From: Rickettsiales bacterium
GTDB lineage: Bacteria; Pseudomonadota; Alphaproteobacteria; Rickettsiales; UBA1997
DNA length: 12,191 bases
Direction of reading: 5' to 3'
Assembly: GCA_947455845.1 (NCBI GenBank)
Contig: CANGQE010000018.1
Location: 1-12,191 of the forward strand
Numbering within the stretch: position 1 is the first letter of the stretch; every line of letters begins with the position of its first letter. The notes under the pieces were generated by a model. The model saw only the letters and a program-made list of their open reading frames with translations, searched no databases and was not told where the DNA came from. This document shows positions 7,349-12,191 of this stretch, one piece after another. The position numbers were made by a program, and so were the translations under genes.

Positions 7349-9192
7349 ATGAATTTCCAAATTTCAAAACATCATTTCGACATCATCATTATCGGTTCGG
7401 GAGGTGCTGGCTTAATGGCAGCAATTTCGGCGATAAATCGTGGTGCCAAAAATATTGCTGTAATTAGTAAAGTAATTCCGAGTAATAGTCACACTGTTGC
7501 GGCCAAAGGTGGCATTAATGCTGCACTTAGTAATGTCCAAAGCGACAATTGGAAATGGCATGCTTACGACACTTTAAAAGGTGCAGATTATTTAGCGGAT
7601 GTTGATGCGGTGGAAGTTTTGTGTAGTCAAGCCGAAGCTGCGGTTTTAGATTTAGAAAAAATGGGCGTGGTGTTTTCGCGCGACAATGCCGGAAAAATTG
7701 CTCAACGGGCTTATGGTGGTCAAACTACTAACTTCGGACAAGGTGATGTTGCTTACCGTGCTTGCTATTCCAAAGATAAAACCGGCCACACAATTTTGCA
7801 CAGTTTGCACGAACAGGCGCTAAAAAATAATGTAAAATTTTTCTCCGAATTTTTTGTTACTGACTTATTGATGGAAGATCAAAAGCAATGCCACGGCTGT
7901 CTGGCGATTGATTTTAATTTAGGTGAATTGGCAGTTTTTGAAAGTGAGGTCACAATTCTTGCGACAGGCGGCTACAGTCAGATTTATCAAAATACTACAT
8001 CGTCATTAATTTGCAGTGGCGACGGTTCAGCCTTAGTTTTTGAGGAAGGGATTGCCTTGCAAGACATGGAATTTGTGCAGTTTCATCCCACCGGAATTTA
8101 CGGTAACGGATTCTTAGTAACAGAGGCGGCACGCGGTGAGGGCGGCTATTTACTAAATTCAGAAGGCGAGCGTTTCATGCAAAGATACGCCCCGAAAATG
8201 ATGGAATTGGCTTCACGCGATGTGGTTTCGCAAGCAATGGCGACCGAAATTTACGAAGGGCGTGGTATTGGTAAAGATAAGAATTTTCTACATTTAGATT
8301 TGCGTCACATTAGTGACGAAGTTTTGAAAAATAAGCTTCCCGGAGTTGTTGAGTTGGTTAAAAACTTTTCACGAATTGACGCTAAAAAAGATTTAATTGC
8401 GGTAGCGCCGTCAGCTCATTACACGATGGGCGGTATTCCGACTAATTTAGATTGTGTGGTGGTTGATGGGGAAAATGAAGTTGCGGGATTAATGGCGATT
8501 GGTGAAGCTGCTTGTGTTTCAGTGCATGGGGCTAATCGGTTGGGGTGTAACTCGCTGTTGGATTTGATTGTGTTTGGGAAGATTGCGGGGGAGAAGGCGG
8601 TTACGAAAATTGGTGGGAGGAATCAGAAAGTTGCTGGTGAGATTGCGGTGAAGAAGATTGAAAAGCTGAAAGAGGTTTTTACCGTAACACAGATCCTGAA
8701 AAAAGTTCAGGATGACAGTAACTCTAATATGTCCCTCTACCGTCATCCTGAACTTGTTTCAGGATCTGTTGCGCTCTCATCACTCAAATCCCAACTCCAA
8801 GAAAATAACGAAAAAAATCTCGGCGTTTTCCGTCACGAAAAACTTTTAAAAATCGGTCTCGCCAAAACCCAAGAACTTTTCGAAATTTTCCAAAACTACA
8901 AAATCACCAACCAAGGTTTAATCTGGAATGAAGAATTAATCTCTTACTTCGAATTAAAAAATTTATTTTTAAATTCTCTGGCGGCAAATTTTTCAGCGCT
9001 TAATCGCCTCGAAAGCCGTGGTGCACATTATCGCAGCGATTTTAAATCTCGTGATGATTTGAACTTTTTAGCTCACAGTTTAGTAAAAATTAATCACGAC
9101 CAAGAAAATAGGCTGGAATTTTCACTTAAAAGCGTCAGAACTGTTTCTCCAATCCCCGAACTTAATCTCAATCCTCAGGTTAGAAAATACTA

Positions 9193-9193
<1 letters not shown>
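7349..9193 (+). CDS. sdhA: Succinate dehydrogenase/fumarate reductase flavoprotein subunit (SdhA-like)
   Basis: SdhA is the FAD-bearing subunit of complex II, oxidising succinate to fumarate on the cytoplasmic face of the inner membrane. Of 614 aa, residues 11-40 form the FAD Rossmann strand ([11 protein letters not shown]). H48 in [10 protein letters not shown] is the expected covalent FAD attachment site. Substrate residues by family alignment are H246 (FHPTG), T258/E259, R290 (ASRDVV), H357 (AHYTMGG) and R397 (HGANRLG). The C-terminal [10 protein letters not shown] and [11 protein letters not shown] favour SdhA over L-aspartate oxidase. Oddities: the usual Arg before SHTV is Asn, and the usual Gln (Glu in FrdA) of AQGG is Lys. 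A palindromic element is translated at about 448-474, between the FAD/capping part and the helical domain. No sdhB, sdhC or sdhD is adjacent. In-frame TAA precedes the ATG. The gene overlaps the next one at TAATG. Confidence 0.88.
8689..8769. repeat. Palindromic element A2 inside sdhA (28-bp arms)
   Basis: The arms at 8689-8716 and 8742-8769 are reverse complements over 28 bp with one mismatch and a 25-base loop, 81 bp in total (27 codons). The arms match those of the element in addA at 2194-2262, differing mainly in the loop. It is read in frame as [10 protein letters not shown] ... [10 protein letters not shown], the same phase and peptide pattern as in addA. It lies in a part of SdhA that is variable between species, where an insertion is likely tolerated. 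Confidence 0.94.
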
Positions 9194-10973
<1,780 letters not shown>

Positions 10974-11001
10974 TTTTAGATCTGTACTACCTCTACCTGC
11001 A

Positions 11002-11104
11002 TGTCACCCCGCACTTGCTGCGGGGTCCACCGTGTCACAAGAGCCTTACTAAATTTAATAGCACTACTTCTCACGGTGGACCCCACATCAAGTGCGTGGT
11101 GACA
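11002..11104. repeat. Palindromic element B2 between obgE and the SDR gene
   Basis: The arms at 11002-11034 and 11072-11104 are reverse complements over 33 bp with three mismatches and a 37-base loop. The arm sequence matches the element in addA at 1128-1206 (shared core TGTCACCCCGCACT ... GTCCACCGT), so the two are copies of one family. It occupies most of the 183-bp spacer. It could form a strong stem in the transcript, but no U-tract follows, so it is not a standard intrinsic terminator. Confidence 0.92.
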
Positions 11105-11156
11105 AACTTTAGATTGTCTGAAGGAACAAGTGTGAGAGGTATATTTACCAAAAATC

Positions 11157-11921
11157 ATGACTAAAAAAATTCAAAATTCAGGAGCAGCGTTAGTTACGGG
11201 ATCGGCCAAAAGAATCGGCCGCGAGATTGCTCTAAACCTAGCTGCAATGGGTTACGACATTGTTATCAGCTACAATAAATCAAAACCAGAAGCAGAAGTT
11301 TTAGCGCAGAAAATCCGTAATGATTTTTCAGTGCGATGTGAAATTTTTCAGTGCGATTTACAAGATGTGGAGCAGACCAAAAAATTAGCAGAATTAGTGA
11401 AAGAAAATTTCCCCAATTGGAATCTTTTGGTTAATAATGCTTCAATTTTTAGTAGATCAAAATTTCTTACCGGATCAGATGCAGACTTGATGGATAACCT
11501 TAACACCCATTTAATTTCGCCACTAATTTTATCGAAAGCATTTGCCAAAAATATTATCGAAAATTCACTACCCAACGCTCAAATCATTAACATGATTGAT
11601 AAAAATATTGCCCGCTTTGACACTAGTTATTTCTACTATCTTTTGAGCAAAAAATCATTGGCGGAATTTACAAAAATGTTGTCACTGGAATTAGCTCCTC
11701 ATGTTAGAGTTAACGGGGTTGCTCCCGGATTTATTTTAAACCCGATTGACGAAAAATCTCCGTCACACGACACTCAAAATATCATTAAAAAAATTCCCTT
11801 ACAAACCAAGGGTGACGTTGAAAATATCTGGCAGGCAATTGAGTTTTTGCTGAAAAATAATTTCGTTACCGGCCAAATTTTATTCATCGACGGAGGCGCG
11901 TCTCTTAACCATGCAGGATAA
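11157..11921 (+). CDS. Short-chain dehydrogenase/reductase, pteridine-reductase (PTR1/FolM) type
   Basis: This is a classical-size SDR of 254 aa. The cofactor motif is TGSAKRIG (14-21), with Arg in place of the usual middle Gly, as in pteridine reductases and FolM. NNAS is at 93-96. The active site reads INMID (D148 where most SDRs have Ser) with Y161xxxK165 in YLLSK; Asp plus YxxxK is the PTR1 arrangement. ELAPHVRVNGVAPG and VTGQILFIDGGASL complete the C-terminal half. Likely role: NADPH-dependent reduction of a dihydropterin or similar carbonyl in the cytoplasm; substrate is inferred from family only. It lies after the palindromic spacer, and its end overlaps the lpxI start by 11 bp, suggesting cotranscription. 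A purine-rich GAGAGGT lies 16 bp before the ATG, too far for a strong ribosome site. Confidence 0.88.
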   Translation: MTKKIQNSGAALVTGSAKRIGREIALNLAAMGYDIVISYNKSKPEAEVLAQKIRNDFSVRCEIFQCDLQDVEQTKKLAELVKENFPNWNLLVNNASIFSRSKFLTGSDADLMDNLNTHLISPLILSKAFAKNIIENSLPNAQIINMIDKNIARFDTSYFYYLLSKKSLAEFTKMLSLELAPHVRVNGVAPGFILNPIDEKSPSHDTQNIIKKIPLQTKGDVENIWQAIEFLLKNNFVTGQILFIDGGASLNHAG

Positions 11922-12191
11922 TTTAGACAACCAAAAAAAAGAGCCAACTTTTCCTCTAACTTCGCTAATAAAAACATTATTTTCATTTTTTTGCCGACGG
12001 GATTTTGTTAAAAATGCCAATCTTGCAGAAGAGCCTTTACCGGCAATTGCGATTTTTGCCGGACGTGGATCTTTGCCGAAAATGCTGATTGATGATTGCC
12101 AGAAAAAAGGTCGCAGATTTATTGTATTTGTGCTCGAAAGTGAAAATTACGAAATTGATTACTCGGCTTTTAACCCAGTAAAAATCCCTTA
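11911..12191 (+). CDS. lpxI: LpxI-like UDP-2,3-diacylglucosamine pyrophosphatase, partial at its 3' end
   Basis: LpxI hydrolyses UDP-2,3-diacylglucosamine to lipid X in lipid A synthesis and replaces LpxH in most alphaproteobacteria. The window holds 93 codons from ATG 11911 and runs off the right edge without a stop. The recognisable N-terminal domain starts at about residue 44: LPAIAIFAGRGSLPKMLIDD, then a helix and the strand FIVFVLESE; this matches the LpxI opening (typically AGGGxLP; here the second Gly is Arg). About 43 residues precede it, rich in Lys and Phe (SLIKTLFSFFCRR), an extension not seen in shorter homologues. No other in-frame ATG lies before the conserved domain. It overlaps the SDR stop by 11 bp. 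Assignment rests on the N-terminus only. Confidence 0.8.
   Translation, partial: MQDNLDNQKKEPTFPLTSLIKTLFSFFCRRDFVKNANLAEEPLPAIAIFAGRGSLPKMLIDDCQKKGRRFIVFVLESENYEIDYSAFNPVKIP

Noticed and set aside
10976..11158. Minus-strand ORF of 60 codons in the obgE-SDR spacer
   Set aside because: It is created by the palindromic element (TPQQVRGD-type peptide) with no ribosome site or family match.

Overview
The window is AT-rich, densely packed bacterial chromosome. FabF, MltG, AddA, a short ObgE without a C-terminal extension, an alphaproteobacterial-style SdhA and an LpxI N-terminus together point to an alphaproteobacterium. Palindromic elements inserted in frame inside housekeeping genes, loosened operons and weak Shine-Dalgarno signals make a Rickettsiales- or Holosporales-like, host-associated lineage plausible. 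That placement is inference, because no marker in the window fixes the species.

Layout. Everything from the left edge to 7267 is on the minus strand, read right to left: a family-2 glycosyltransferase (6521-7267), fabF (5178-6443), mltG (4085-5176), addA (648-3965) and the 5' part of a DUF1016_N protein (1-580, running off the left edge). Everything from 7349 onward is on the plus strand: sdhA (7349-9193), a degenerate inositol-monophosphatase-like protein (9193-9906), obgE (9945-10973), a pteridine-reductase-type SDR (11157-11921) and the start of lpxI (11911 to the right edge). The two sets diverge from a spacer of about 80 bp made mostly of 7-bp repeats. No rRNA, tRNA, CRISPR array, transposase or integrase was seen.

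Gene functions are mostly core: fatty-acid elongation (FabF), peptidoglycan termination (MltG), recombinational repair (AddA), lipid A synthesis (LpxI), ribosome-associated GTPase (ObgE), TCA/respiratory complex II (SdhA), pterin or other carbonyl reduction (SDR) and lipid-linked sugar transfer (GT2). Several usual neighbours are missing from the window: addB beside addA, acpP beside fabF, sdhB/C/D beside sdhA, and rplU-rpmA beside obgE. This suggests reshuffled operons.

The most unusual content is repetitive. Two families of long inverted repeats are present. Family A (28-29 bp arms) sits in frame inside both addA and sdhA and encodes the same peptide pattern in each. Family B (32-33 bp arms) sits in frame inside addA and also between obgE and the SDR gene. 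This resembles Rickettsia palindromic elements, although these units are shorter and I cannot assign them to a named RPE class. A separate 7-bp tandem repeat abuts the start codons of addA and the glycosyltransferase. The other point of interest is the IMPase-like protein, which has lost key metal-binding positions. No clearly new multi-gene system is visible.
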